From the NCBI GenBank assembly GCA_026398615.1, contig JAPLSN010000036.1, positions 62,001-126,000 of the forward strand: 64,000 bases of DNA. The letters run 5' to 3'. Numbering within the stretch: position 1 is the first letter of the stretch; each line of letters opens with the position of its first letter. A program made the position numbers and the translations under genes. Below, one piece after another: positions 23,583-32,039 of this stretch. Source of the stretch: Spirochaetota bacterium (GTDB taxonomy: Bacteria > Spirochaetota > Spirochaetia > Treponematales > UBA12059). The notes under the pieces were generated by a model. That model was not told the DNA's origin. It made no database searches and worked only from the letters and a program-made list of their open reading frames with translations.

Positions 23583-24371
23583 GTGTCGACCCGAAGACAG
23601 AGCCCAGGCTTTCCCCATGGAAAAATCGAGGAAATCATCGAACGCACGATCGGCGAAATCCGTTCCTCCGGGGATACCGGATTCCTGAACGAATGCAGGG
23701 CCCTTTTCCGCAAGAAAACGCCACTCTCCCTGCGCGCCTACGTCGCGGCCGCCCTGCTCCTCAAGGCCGGGGGATCACCCCGGCCCGATCCCCGCCGCGA
23801 GCGCAAGGACAAGCGGGACCGCCGCGACGAACGGCCGGCGGAGGATCACCGCGAACCCAGGCGGGATGAACGAAAGCCCGCCCCCCAGCGCAACAAGCCC
23901 GCGGAAATCGGGCGCGAGGAAGACGCGCTCCCCAAGACGGAAGCCCGTTTCCGCGAAGGCCACTACGCGGGAGAAGGCGCAACGCTCTTCGTGAGCGCCG
24001 GCCGGCGGCAGCATGTCTATGCCCGCCACATTTTCAGGCTCCTGTCCGATGTGCCCGTCGCCGACGAAAACACGATCGGCGCCGTCCGCGTCCTCGACAA
24101 CTATTCTTTCGTTGTCGTCGATCCATCCATCGAGGACGCCGTCACGACCGCACTGAACGGCAAGAACCTCCGGGGTCGCGTGCTCGTCGTGAACCGGGCG
24201 CGCAAGCGCGCTTCCGAGGAATCCGTCTCCGACGACGTCTCCGGCAACCGGGTGGAGGACGATGCGGACTGCGACATCGCGGCGGCGCCGGGCGATGACG
24301 ACGGACCGGGCGACGAAGGGACGTCCTCGTGGGACGACCGCGACGGGGATGCCGACGAACCAGTCACCTGA
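23583..24371 (+). CDS. DbpA-like RNA-binding domain protein without helicase
   Basis: A 262-residue protein. Residues 1-65 form a helical head (KIEEIIERTIGEIRSSG). Residues 66-120 are a very charged Arg/Lys/Asp/Glu linker. Residues 130-205 match the DbpA C-terminal RNA-recognition domain (TLFVSAGRRQHVYARHIFRLL, then VLDNYSFVVVDP and ALNGKNLRGRVLVVNRAR). The tail is acidic. In DbpA this domain binds 23S rRNA and is attached to a DEAD-box helicase, which is absent here. The GTG start has GAGGAG six bases upstream. The last eight bases overlap the convergent membrane-protein gene. Confidence 0.8.
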   Translation: MSTRRQSPGFPHGKIEEIIERTIGEIRSSGDTGFLNECRALFRKKTPLSLRAYVAAALLLKAGGSPRPDPRRERKDKRDRRDERPAEDHREPRRDERKPAPQRNKPAEIGREEDALPKTEARFREGHYAGEGATLFVSAGRRQHVYARHIFRLLSDVPVADENTIGAVRVLDNYSFVVVDPSIEDAVTTALNGKNLRGRVLVVNRARKRASEESVSDDVSGNRVEDDADCDIAAAPGDDDGPGDEGTSSWDDRDGDADEPVT

Positions 24372-25518
24372 CGAGGAATCGAAAACCGAAAAATATCATC
24401 GCGCTGCTCGAAAGCACCGCCGACACGAAGGCCACGCCAGCCAGCGCGGCCTTTTCCCATGCCGCCTTGCCGCAAGCCGAGGCCAGGGACAATGGCTCCT
24501 TCCCCCGAACGTAGAGCGGGGCCAAGCCTGATTCGGGATCCTCGGGAACGAACACGGACCATCCTTCGAGACCGGCCAGCATCGGATCGAGGAACCGGGC
24601 GCTGTCGGGTTTCTTTTCGCTCCAGGCCGTGATATTTCCCGGCGATCCCTTGGGTTCCGTCTTCCGCCTGCTCCCCATGTGGTGCCTGAAACGTCGGATC
24701 GCCACCTTCACCACATCCCGCCTCGCCCGCCACACCCTGCCCTGGTGCCAGAACCTCCGATAGAGGAGGAAAAATGCAGTCCCCGGTGGAATGAGCGGCA
24801 TGATCGGCAAAAGCGCGAGGCAGGTGGTGAGGATGATCGTGAACGAAAACGAAGGCCGCAGGAGAACGCTCGACAGGGCGACGACGGTAGCGGAAATCCC
24901 TACAGCCAGGGACGTGAAGGTCGCGGGATTCCAGTACTCGTTCCGGTGCCTGCCCGCCCAGATGGCGCGCAGCAGCAGGTCCGCGTCCTCGCCATCGTAG
25001 AACACGACGATGGGACGTTCGGTCTTGCCCGCGAGGAATGTGGCAACACCCCGTTCGGCGAAAACCGGCCCCCCGACAAAAACCCGCATCCCCGAGTCGA
25101 TGGCGGAAAACTCGCGCCATGGCGTTTCCACGAACCGCTCGTCAGCCGATTCCAGGCCGGCGAGGAGGTCGGCCCCGGGAAGTCCCCCTCCCCTGAGCAG
25201 GAAGACCGACGCTTTCCCCATCTCGACGAGAGCCGACAGAATGCCATCCCTGACCCAGAGGCGATCGACTCCTTCCACGGCTTCGACCGAGCCGTAGAGC
25301 GCGTGGATGCCGACCGCTTCGCGCTCAGCGCAGGCTGATGCGCGGCGCCGCTCGGCCGCGGATACCTCGGCGAAAGAGAGGGTCGGGCGCGTGCAGAGGT
25401 ATTCGAGCGCGATACGCACGGATCGCCAGTGCGACCTGACCCGGAAAGCCCCCATGACGGGTATCCCGAGATAGAAGAGGAAGGCTATGGCTGCGACGAC
25501 ATATACCGGCGTGAACAT
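24364..25518 (-). CDS. Hypothetical membrane protein
   Basis: A 384-residue protein with an N-terminal membrane segment (VYVVAAIAFLFYLGIPVMGAF), a soluble domain of about 190 residues, two or three membrane segments in the middle (LAVGISATVVALSSVLL; FTIILTTCLALLPIMPLIPP) and a hydrophobic C-terminus. I do not recognise it. The soluble loop contains PIVVFYDGEDADLLLRAIW but no known motif. The start at 25518 follows AGGACAGG; an upstream in-frame ATG at 25572 would overlap the divergent gene. Confidence 0.75.
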   Translation of the reverse strand: MFTPVYVVAAIAFLFYLGIPVMGAFRVRSHWRSVRIALEYLCTRPTLSFAEVSAAERRRASACAEREAVGIHALYGSVEAVEGVDRLWVRDGILSALVEMGKASVFLLRGGGLPGADLLAGLESADERFVETPWREFSAIDSGMRVFVGGPVFAERGVATFLAGKTERPIVVFYDGEDADLLLRAIWAGRHRNEYWNPATFTSLAVGISATVVALSSVLLRPSFSFTIILTTCLALLPIMPLIPPGTAFFLLYRRFWHQGRVWRARRDVVKVAIRRFRHHMGSRRKTEPKGSPGNITAWSEKKPDSARFLDPMLAGLEGWSVFVPEDPESGLAPLYVRGKEPLSLASACGKAAWEKAALAGVAFVSAVLSSSAMIFFGFRFLVR

Positions 25519-25532
25519 CCTGTCCTGTCTGC

Positions 25533-25562
25533 TTGCCCAAGGCCGCGACCCGTCGATAGGAT
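25533..25562 (+). promoter_or_regulatory. Promoter of the MBL-fold hydrolase gene
   Basis: TTGCCC (25533-25538), 18-base spacer, TAGGAT (25557-25562), eight bases to the ATG at 25571. Short-leader geometry, no ribosome site. Confidence 0.35.
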
Positions 25563-25570
25563 AGCATATC

Positions 25571-26245
25571 ATGCCCCATGTCATCACCGTAGGCCCCCTC
25601 GGGGTGAACGTGTACATCGTCGATCTCGGAGACGGCAACAGTGTGGTAGTCGATCCGGGCGCCGAACCGGAAACCATCATGGCGGAGCTCGACCGGTTCG
25701 CCCTGGTTCCCGTCCTCGTCGCCCTCACCCACGGCCACCTCGACCACACCGCCGCCATCCCCGGACTGGCGCGCGCCTGCGAAACCCGGGGATGGCGGTT
25801 TTCAGTTGCGATCCACGAAGCCGACGGCCGCTACCTGGGCAGCGAGGCGGAAGCAACCAACCTGCGGGTCTTCGACGACATCGGAGCCAGCTCCTTCTTC
25901 AAACGCTGGTTCTCCCCGATGCCCGAAGCGAACACGCCGCTCCGCGATGGCGACCTCCTGCCCGGCACCGGGATAGCCGTGATCCATACGCCGGGGCATA
26001 CCGCCGGATCATGCTGCTTCCTCCTGCCCGACGGCGGTGGACTGCTCTCCGGCGACACGCTGTTCCGCGGCGGGGTCGGCCGAACGGACGGCTTCGATTC
26101 AGGTGAAGCTGAACTCTACCGCAGCATCACCACCCGCCTGATGGCGCTCCCTCCGGAAACCATGGTATACCCCGGCCATGGCGGGTCCACGACCATCCGG
26201 GCTGAGGCGCGCCGTTTCCCGCGGTCACTCCGGAACGCCGAATGA
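25571..26245 (+). CDS. Metallo-beta-lactamase fold hydrolase, glyoxalase II-like
   Basis: A 224-residue hydrolase with the dinuclear metal pattern: THGHLDHT, HTPGHTAGS, GDTLFRGGVGRTD and YPGHGG. The GDTLF..GRTD motif is typical of YcbL-like hydrolases related to hydroxyacylglutathione hydrolase, which act on thioesters. The substrate is not determined. It starts immediately after a likely promoter, and apbE follows 37 bases downstream in the same direction. Confidence 0.9.
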   Translation: MPHVITVGPLGVNVYIVDLGDGNSVVVDPGAEPETIMAELDRFALVPVLVALTHGHLDHTAAIPGLARACETRGWRFSVAIHEADGRYLGSEAEATNLRVFDDIGASSFFKRWFSPMPEANTPLRDGDLLPGTGIAVIHTPGHTAGSCCFLLPDGGGLLSGDTLFRGGVGRTDGFDSGEAELYRSITTRLMALPPETMVYPGHGGSTTIRAEARRFPRSLRNAE

Positions 26246-26282
26246 ACCCGGTTGGAGCCGGCCGGCCCATCGAGGAGCTACC

Positions 26283-27311
26283 ATGCCAGCGAGCCGATTG
26301 ACCGCGCTCCTGTGCGCCGCCGTCCTGTGCGGCGCCTGCGCCCGCCCCGCCGCGGAACAGCCCATGACCGATTCGCGATACATGCTCGGCACCGTCTGCA
26401 CGATCACGCTTCTCTCCGGCGGGAACGATGCCGTCCTCGGTGCCGCCTTCGCCCGCCTCGCCGAGATCGAAGGGCGGATGAGCGCGAACAAGACCGGCAC
26501 GATGCTCGAAAAAGTCAACGAGGCGGCGGGGAAAGGTCCCGTCGCCGTGAGCGAAGACCTGTACACGGTCATAGAGCGCGCCCTCGCGTTCGCCGAAGCG
26601 TCCGGCGGCGCATTCGACCCGACGGTCGGCCCGCTCGTCAAGCTCTGGGAGATCGGTTTCGACGACGCGAAGGTCCCGTCAGAAGCTGGCATCCGGAATG
26701 CGCTGACCCTCCTCGGTCGGAAGGACGTCGTTCTCGACGGAAAGGCGAAGACCGTCTTCCTGAAGCGCCCGGGCATGCGGCTCGACCTCGGCGCCATCGC
26801 CAAGGGCTACGCCGGCGACGAAGTGGTGCGGATCCTCGGGGAAGGGAAGGTCGGAAGCGCCATCGTGGACCTGGGCGGCAACATCGTGACCTTCGGCAAG
26901 AAGGCCGACGGGAAACCGTGGAGGGTCGGCGTGCAGAACCCCTTCGACTCGAGGGGCGACTACATCGGCATCCTCAAGGTCGACGGCACCATGGCAGTGG
27001 TGACGAGCGGCGTCTACGAACGCTTTTTCGAGGAAAACGGGAAACGGTACCACCACATCCTCGACACGACCACGGGCCGCCCCGTGGAAAACGGGATAGT
27101 CTCGGTCACCATCATCGCCCCCTCGTCCTTCGACGCGGATGGGCTGTCCACATCGGTCTTCGCGCTCGGCCTCGGGAAGGGCTTCGAATTCGTCGCCCGG
27201 TATCCCGGCATGCACGCCGTCATAATCGACAGTAACAGCAGAGTCTACCTAACGCCGGGAACATCCACCGTCTTCCAGCTCGTCGACACGTCCTTCTCGA
27301 TCGCTGAATAG
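26283..27311 (+). CDS. apbE: FAD:protein FMN transferase, lipoprotein
   Basis: Covalently attaches FMN to threonine residues of exported flavoproteins such as NqrB/RnfG subunits. The 342-residue protein has a lipoprotein signal ending LCGAC, then RYMLGTVCTITLL, DLGAIAKGYAGDEV, DLGGNIVTFGK, and the C-terminal HHILDTTTGRPVENGIVSVTII and DADGLSTSVFALG that form the Mg-FAD site. GAGGAG precedes the ATG. No target flavoprotein gene is nearby in the window. Confidence 0.95.
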   Translation: MPASRLTALLCAAVLCGACARPAAEQPMTDSRYMLGTVCTITLLSGGNDAVLGAAFARLAEIEGRMSANKTGTMLEKVNEAAGKGPVAVSEDLYTVIERALAFAEASGGAFDPTVGPLVKLWEIGFDDAKVPSEAGIRNALTLLGRKDVVLDGKAKTVFLKRPGMRLDLGAIAKGYAGDEVVRILGEGKVGSAIVDLGGNIVTFGKKADGKPWRVGVQNPFDSRGDYIGILKVDGTMAVVTSGVYERFFEENGKRYHHILDTTTGRPVENGIVSVTIIAPSSFDADGLSTSVFALGLGKGFEFVARYPGMHAVIIDSNSRVYLTPGTSTVFQLVDTSFSIAE

Positions 27312-27435
27312 ATGGGGCAGGGTGCAGTGTAGCGCCATCCAGGCACAATCGTTGCAGAGTAGCCGAAAGCGGAAGAATCCGCCGCTGCGCCAGACTTTCC
27401 GGAAACGCCGGTGTCGTGACGTTTGCGTTATTATC

Positions 27436-27624
27436 ATGTACCCGATCCTCTACCGGCTGGTTCCCGCCTCAAGAATCCTGGCATTCATGGATACCGACAG
27501 CGATTTCCCCCGCCTTGTCGCCGATACTACAGGAAACCCGCTGGTCTGGCTGGCCAACCTCTTCCTGAGCGCAGGTATCTCGTTCAAATTCTACAGGGAA
27601 TGGCTGCTGGAAGACAAGTTGTAG
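27436..27624 (+). CDS. Possible small hypothetical protein (62 residues)
   Basis: The frame MYPILYRLVPASRILAFMD... ends FYREWLLEDKL and is moderately hydrophobic. It lies in a patch with lower GC than its neighbours, between apbE and a small membrane protein. There is no clear ribosome site and no recognised family. It may be a decayed fragment of a transferred gene. Confidence 0.3.
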   Translation: MYPILYRLVPASRILAFMDTDSDFPRLVADTTGNPLVWLANLFLSAGISFKFYREWLLEDKL

Positions 27625-27695
27625 GGGCTCAGGGATTATCATGGAGAAAAACGGCAGGAAAGAACTGCCCGTAAGATAAAGTTCAGGAGGATCAT

Positions 27696-28163
27696 ATGGA
27701 GCAGTGCCCCATGACTGACGGGGAAGCCTGGAAAATCAGTAAAAGCCTCAGGCAATCCAAAAATTATGGATGGATCATGACGGCTTTATCGCTCCCTTTT
27801 ATCGCTGCAATCGTCGTGAATTCGGTACGGGGTGATATCGTTATTGTGGCCGTGGTTTCCCCAATTACGCTCCTTTTCATTATCATGGCAGTCAATGGTT
27901 TTATCGCCGCGGCAAGATGCGCCGCGGACTTGCTCGGAAAAAGGACTTTTGCCGACCGGCGTGCCGTTACCGGGAAAAACTGGATATCCCGCAAGACATC
28001 GTTTTCCTATTATTTGCAATTCGGCAAATCCAAATATTCCGTGCCCAAGGAAATATACGACCGGATCGAGACAGGCGATGAAATGGACTTGCGGTTTACG
28101 GTCCGTTCCGGGCAACTGCTGTCGATGAAAAATTCCGCCGGCGAAAATTATCCGATGACATGA
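27696..28163 (+). CDS. Small membrane protein, function unknown
   Basis: A 155-residue protein with two membrane segments (about 24-44 and 47-72), then a soluble C-terminal domain with alternating strands (SFSYYLQFGKSKYSVPKE, MDLRFTVRSGQLLSMKN) resembling a small beta-barrel. The ribosome site AGGAGG is five bases before the ATG, the best in this region. Base composition is lower in GC than in neighbouring genes, and a transposase remnant adjoins its 3' end, so recent acquisition is possible. Confidence 0.7.
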   Translation: MEQCPMTDGEAWKISKSLRQSKNYGWIMTALSLPFIAAIVVNSVRGDIVIVAVVSPITLLFIIMAVNGFIAAARCAADLLGKRTFADRRAVTGKNWISRKTSFSYYLQFGKSKYSVPKEIYDRIETGDEMDLRFTVRSGQLLSMKNSAGENYPMT

Positions 28164-28466
28164 TACCCCGGGTTATTCTGGCCCATTCCGGCATCTCATC
28201 GAGCAGTTCGCGGCATCCTGCCCGAACATGGGCAAGGCTTCCGTACCGCCACTGCCAGCGATCCGTCACCTGGCTGGCCTCCACCGGGTTGTCGTCGATA
28301 TATGCAAACACCTGCAGGAACTCCCGCAAGCTTGCGATGATCCGTGAGAAGAACCGGCATCCCCAAACGTGTCCGGTGAATCCGGTAATCCTAGTGAAAA
28401 TGGTTGCCCATGATGCAGAAGTTCTCGATCCGGAAATCGTACTTCGTCTTCGCCCGCTTCACTGGT
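28164..28466 (-). pseudogene. Remnant of REP-associated tyrosine transposase (Y1_Tnp)
   Basis: Pieces of a Y1-type transposase occur in two frames on the minus strand: FSPVKRAKTKYDFRIENFCI followed by MGNHFH, the HUH motif, then a stop and frame change, then FTGHVWGCRFFSRIIASLRE and EFLQVFAYIDDNPVEA. About 15-20 residues that normally join these parts are missing. It is clearly inactive. It starts directly after the terminator of the LamG lipoprotein gene. Confidence 0.75.
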
Positions 28467-28467
28467 G

Positions 28468-28502
28468 AAAAAACAGGCGGTCGCATGACGACCGCCTGTT
28501 TC
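28468..28502 (-). terminator. Rho-independent terminator of the LamG lipoprotein gene
   Basis: On the minus strand AGGCGGTCG pairs with CGACCGCCT around a short TCATG loop, followed by TGTTTTTT. It lies 13 bases after the stop codon. Confidence 0.85.
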
Positions 28503-28515
28503 GTCCAAGACATCG

Positions 28516-29766
28516 TCAGAGGGCGTTGCCGTAGAAAAGCTTGGCGACGTCTTCGGGAGTGAGCGCGACCCCGTAGAAGCTGACGTCCTTCAGCCAGCCT
28601 TTCAGGAAAAACGCTTCGCCATGATCGCCCGTCCCGATTAAAACAGGCCTGTCGGTCGACTCGATCCCGGGCAGCCCGACGCTCCCGACGAGCGCGCCGT
28701 CGACGTAGAGCGCGAGCTCGGCCCCGTTCCAGGTCGCGACGACGTGGGCCCATGCGTCCGCCCGCGACGCGAAGGGGAAACTCACCCGTTTCTCGCCGCT
28801 GTCCTGGCCGTTGCTCGACCCGCGCCAGACCAGGTTGCCGTTCTCGAAGTTGAGCGACCACGAGCGATCGCTCACGGGCTTTCCGTCATCGCCGATGTAC
28901 CACCATTTGTCGACGATGTATTTGTACGAATCGAAGCTGGATGTCTTGATCCAGAGCGACATCGAGAAGGAATCGACGTCCTTGAGCGCCTCGGAGCTTT
29001 CGATCCTCACGGAATCGCCGCCGTCAAGGTACGTCGCGTCACCGACGTCCGCCGGGACGACCGAAGGGCCGCCGGCCGAGAGGCCCGGATTGTTCCCGTA
29101 GACGTCCGCGCCGACCGGTACCGCCGCATCCTCGAAATTCCAGGTCGAGACCAGGGACGGATGATGGGCCTCACGGTCCACGGTCACGACGTAGGTCGAA
29201 CTCATTCCGTTCTCAGCGAAGACGCGGTATTCCACTGGCGCCTCGAAGTCGTTCGGTGTCTCGCCGCTCGTTTGGACCGCGCCGTTCACGGTCACGCGGG
29301 ATCCGTCGTGGCTGAAGGTCGCGATCAGGTTCTTTCTGTCGGTTCCCCACGGGAGCGTGAGGTTTATGGAACCGCCCGATATCGAAGCTTCGACGCCATT
29401 GATCGAGAAGGAGAGCATCTCGCGGCTGTCGGAAAGGATTGCGATCCAGCGAGCGCCGAGCGTAACGTCGGATTCGATGCGCACGGCCTTAAAATCCCAG
29501 GCTGCCGTGGCCGACGGATCCCCGAACCAGCCGTCGAAGGTAAAACCGTCCCGCGACGGATCCAAGGGGCGCGTCGCCAAGTCGCCGCGATCCACGACCT
29601 GCGACGGGATTTCGGATCCGCCGGCGGAATCGAACAAGATGACGAAAGTTTCCACGACGGGGTCTGCGGGCGTTTCTGCGGGCTGCAACGGGTTCGCGCA
29701 CCCGATCGCGAAGGCGAACGCGATTGCGCAGGCGATCAAGGAAATCGTTCCGCTCCGGTTATTCAT
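28516..29766 (-). CDS. LamG-domain surface lipoprotein
   Basis: A 416-residue lipoprotein (signal ending FAIGC). After the lipobox, residues 30-115 form a Listeria-Bacteroides (InlB B-type) repeat (FVILFDSAGGSEIPSQ to LGARW). A beta-sandwich segment of the cadherin-like / DUF5018 kind follows (FSINGVEASISGG, EYRVFAENGMSSTYVVTVD). The C-terminal 200 residues are a LamG/concanavalin-like domain (FSMSLWIKTSSFDS, WAHVVATWNGAELALYVDG, WLKDVSFYGVALTPEDV). This points to a cell-surface, carbohydrate-binding or adhesive role. GAGGAG precedes the ATG. A sigma-54 promoter and three regulator boxes lie upstream, next to the gene for a sigma-54 activator. Confidence 0.88.
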   Translation of the reverse strand: MNNRSGTISLIACAIAFAFAIGCANPLQPAETPADPVVETFVILFDSAGGSEIPSQVVDRGDLATRPLDPSRDGFTFDGWFGDPSATAAWDFKAVRIESDVTLGARWIAILSDSREMLSFSINGVEASISGGSINLTLPWGTDRKNLIATFSHDGSRVTVNGAVQTSGETPNDFEAPVEYRVFAENGMSSTYVVTVDREAHHPSLVSTWNFEDAAVPVGADVYGNNPGLSAGGPSVVPADVGDATYLDGGDSVRIESSEALKDVDSFSMSLWIKTSSFDSYKYIVDKWWYIGDDGKPVSDRSWSLNFENGNLVWRGSSNGQDSGEKRVSFPFASRADAWAHVVATWNGAELALYVDGALVGSVGLPGIESTDRPVLIGTGDHGEAFFLKGWLKDVSFYGVALTPEDVAKLFYGNAL

Positions 29767-29803
29767 GGCAAGCTCCTCGCAGGTTATCCTGCGATAAGGT
29801 AGC

Positions 29804-29820
29804 TGCAATAACCATGCCAG
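29804..29820 (-). promoter_or_regulatory. Sigma-54 (-24/-12) promoter of the LamG lipoprotein gene
   Basis: On the minus strand CTGGCATGGTTATTGCA matches the RpoN consensus, with GG and GC separated by exactly ten bases. Transcription would start near 29793, about 27 bases before the ATG, with the GAGGAG ribosome site between them. Confidence 0.8.
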
Positions 29821-29854
29821 CTAGGCCGGCAGCTTGAACTGGGCTTTTTTCTGC

Positions 29855-29947
29855 TTCCGGAACGGTTCGCCGCCGCGTTTCGCGGAAGATCACCCCGATT
29901 CCGCTGCGATCGGCGTTCCGGAACGGAATGCCGGTTCCGGAACGGAA
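29855..29947 (-). promoter_or_regulatory. Three CCGTTCCGGAA boxes, probable activator binding sites
   Basis: The 11-base string CCGTTCCGGAA (core palindrome TTCCGGAA) occurs three times on the minus strand, within 29855-29865, 29916-29926 and 29935-29945. They lie about 65, 125 and 145 bases upstream of the predicted sigma-54 start, the usual place for enhancer sites of an NtrC-type activator. They fill the gap between the activator stop and the promoter. Confidence 0.7.
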
Positions 29948-29948
29948 C

Positions 29949-31799
29949 TCAGATCAGCCCGTAACCCTTGAGCTTGCGGTAGACGGTCGTCCGCCCGATC
30001 TTGAGCGCCTCGGCGGTCCTGTCCAGGTTCCTTCCCTTCGCGTCCCACATCCGCACGATGGTCGCCCGTTCGAGATCGGCCATCGACCCTGATCCTTCGG
30101 CGGCCGTCGCTTCGTCCCGGCGGGCTTCCGCCCGGGCGAAAGAATCGATCATGAGGATATCTTCCTTCCCGATGACGGTGCCGCCACTCATCAGGACAAG
30201 ACGCTCGACGACGCTCTTGAGTTCCCTGACGTTGCCGGGCCAGCCGTACGCGACGAGGGAATCCAGCACGTCCGGGGCGAAACGGCGTTCCCCGAGTTCG
30301 AACAGGTCCAGGAACCTCCCGAGGAAGGCTTCGCACAGGATCGGCACGTCCCCCGTCCGCTCGCGCAGGGGCGGCACGAAGACGGGATACTCGCCGATCC
30401 TGTAATACAGGTCCTGCCTGAACCCGCCATTGCCGATTTCCTTTTCTATGTCCTTGTTCGTCGCGGTGATAAGCCGGAAATCGATCTTCTTCGACGTCGC
30501 GCCGCCGACCGGCCTCACGCTCTTGTCTTCGATGACGCGAAGAATCTTCGCCTGGATCGCGAACGGCATGTCCCCGATCTCGTCGAGGAAGAGCGTTCCG
30601 CCGTCCGCCTGTTCGAAATAGCCGCGGCTGTCCGCGATCGCGCCGGTGAACGAACCTTTCTTGTGCCCGAAGAGAAGGCTCTCGGCGAGCTCCCCGGATA
30701 TCGCCGAGCAGTTGACGATCACGAAGGGACCGTTCTTCCTCCCGCTGCCGTCGTGGATCGCCTTGGCCAGAAGGTCTTTTCCCGTGCCGCTCTCGCCTCT
30801 CAGGAGCACGTTTATGTCCCTGTCCATGAACCGCTCGAGGCCGGAGAAGAGTTTTCCTGTCGCCGCGCTCGCGCCCAGGAAATCCCTGAAAACGGGATTC
30901 ACCGGAACCGAGCCGATGATCCGGCGCGACAGGAGGGGAACGGAGTCCGGGAACCGCTCCCCGCCGATGTCCTTCGAAATACCGAAAACGCATTCCTCGC
31001 CGTTCCAAACGCCACGCCATGCCCTGGTTTCCACGGGGACGATCGTCCCGTCGCAGGCCGCGAACTCGAGAGGGCAGGAGTCGCGCTCGCCGGCGACCAT
31101 GGATTCGAATATGGCCGTCGCTTCGTCCCGGAGCGCTTCGGGGTGGAGCCCGGCGACGTTCATGGCGTACAGCTCGGCGGGCGGGTATCCCAGCTTCCGG
31201 AAAACCGCGTCGTTGGCATGGATGATCGTCCCGTTCCCGCTGGCGATGATCATCATTTCGTCCACGGTATTGAAAAAACTTTCGTAGTTGGATTTGACGG
31301 AATCGAGTCTCGCACGGACCGCGCGCGTCTCGAACGCGTTCGCGATCAGCAGTGAGGAGGTGCGGAGGACATCTGCCACGCTTGCGGTCCAGCTTTCCGG
31401 CGCGTCGGGCCGTTCGAAGGCCGTGAACCCTTCCCGCCTGCCTTCGACGACCAGCGCAAGGACGATCGCGGAAAAACCGTCGCGAAGAGCGAGCGCCGCC
31501 GGTACTGAACCCCGCGAGTTCCCGTCGACCGTGACTAAGTCCCCTTGCGTAAAAACTTCTTCCCATCGGCGTGACTGCGACAGGAGCGATTCCCGCGCGT
31601 GCTTGTCCCCGGGAGGAGTCGTTTCCTCAGGCCATTCCTGAATTTCAATTGCCTTGGAGCCCGCGTTGAAAACCGCGTAAGCCGCGGTCGCCCCCGCGAA
31701 CTCCCCGGATATCCGGAGCAGGGCGCGGATGCGGAGGTCGAAATCCGGCTCGCCGACGAAAGCCCGCGCCATCCCGGAGAGAAGATCGATTTCAGTCAT
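29949..31799 (-). CDS. Sigma-54-dependent transcriptional activator (GAF-PAS-AAA-HTH)
   Basis: A 616-residue enhancer-binding protein. Residues 1-150 look like a GAF-type sensor, 165-290 a PAS domain (MMIIASGNGTIIHANDAVFR), 305-530 the AAA+ domain with Walker A GESGTGKD, the sigma-54 contact loop GSFTGA (GAFTGA with A to S), Walker B TLFLDEIGD and GWPGNVRELKS. Residues 570-616 form a Fis-type helix-turn-helix (RNLDRTAEALKIGRTTVYRKL). The PAS/GAF input suggests a small ligand or redox signal. The likely target is the adjacent LamG lipoprotein gene with its sigma-54 promoter. Confidence 0.93.
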   Translation of the reverse strand: MTEIDLLSGMARAFVGEPDFDLRIRALLRISGEFAGATAAYAVFNAGSKAIEIQEWPEETTPPGDKHARESLLSQSRRWEEVFTQGDLVTVDGNSRGSVPAALALRDGFSAIVLALVVEGRREGFTAFERPDAPESWTASVADVLRTSSLLIANAFETRAVRARLDSVKSNYESFFNTVDEMMIIASGNGTIIHANDAVFRKLGYPPAELYAMNVAGLHPEALRDEATAIFESMVAGERDSCPLEFAACDGTIVPVETRAWRGVWNGEECVFGISKDIGGERFPDSVPLLSRRIIGSVPVNPVFRDFLGASAATGKLFSGLERFMDRDINVLLRGESGTGKDLLAKAIHDGSGRKNGPFVIVNCSAISGELAESLLFGHKKGSFTGAIADSRGYFEQADGGTLFLDEIGDMPFAIQAKILRVIEDKSVRPVGGATSKKIDFRLITATNKDIEKEIGNGGFRQDLYYRIGEYPVFVPPLRERTGDVPILCEAFLGRFLDLFELGERRFAPDVLDSLVAYGWPGNVRELKSVVERLVLMSGGTVIGKEDILMIDSFARAEARRDEATAAEGSGSMADLERATIVRMWDAKGRNLDRTAEALKIGRTTVYRKLKGYGLI

Positions 31800-31907
31800 A
31801 GTTCCAGCATCGCGCTCCCGGGCTTCGGAGGCAAGCGCCGGTCATGGCGGAAAGCGGATTCTCGTCAGTCGCGTCCGGCGGCCATGGTCGCGAAAATCGC
31901 GTATCCT

Positions 31908-32023
31908 TCATCCGGCCTTCGCGTCCGCCAGGAACGCGGCGATCTCGGCGCGAACTTTCTCCGACTGCCCGACCCACGAGCAGTGGCCGAATTTCCCGAC
32001 GAATGCGAGCTTGATTACCGCAT
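31908..32023 (-). pseudogene. C-terminal remnant of an alpha/beta-hydrolase
   Basis: The frame IKLAFVGKFGHCSWVGQSEK, followed by VRAEIAAFLADAKAG and a stop, looks like the end of an alpha/beta-hydrolase: a strand, the catalytic histidine in GHCSW, and the last helix. Its upstream part is replaced by IS66 sequence, so the gene was probably cut by the insertion. The match rests on about 38 residues. Confidence 0.5.
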
Positions 32024-32039
32024 GGTACCGCACCCCTGA

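Noticed and set aside
28391-28861. A 156-codon frame on the minus strand running through the LamG gene end
   Set aside because: It is mostly the antisense or alternate frame of the lipoprotein gene; only its last part is real, as transposase remnant.
30001-31355. Large plus-strand frames opposite the sigma-54 activator
   Set aside because: They are shadows of the activator gene, and their products show no known motif.
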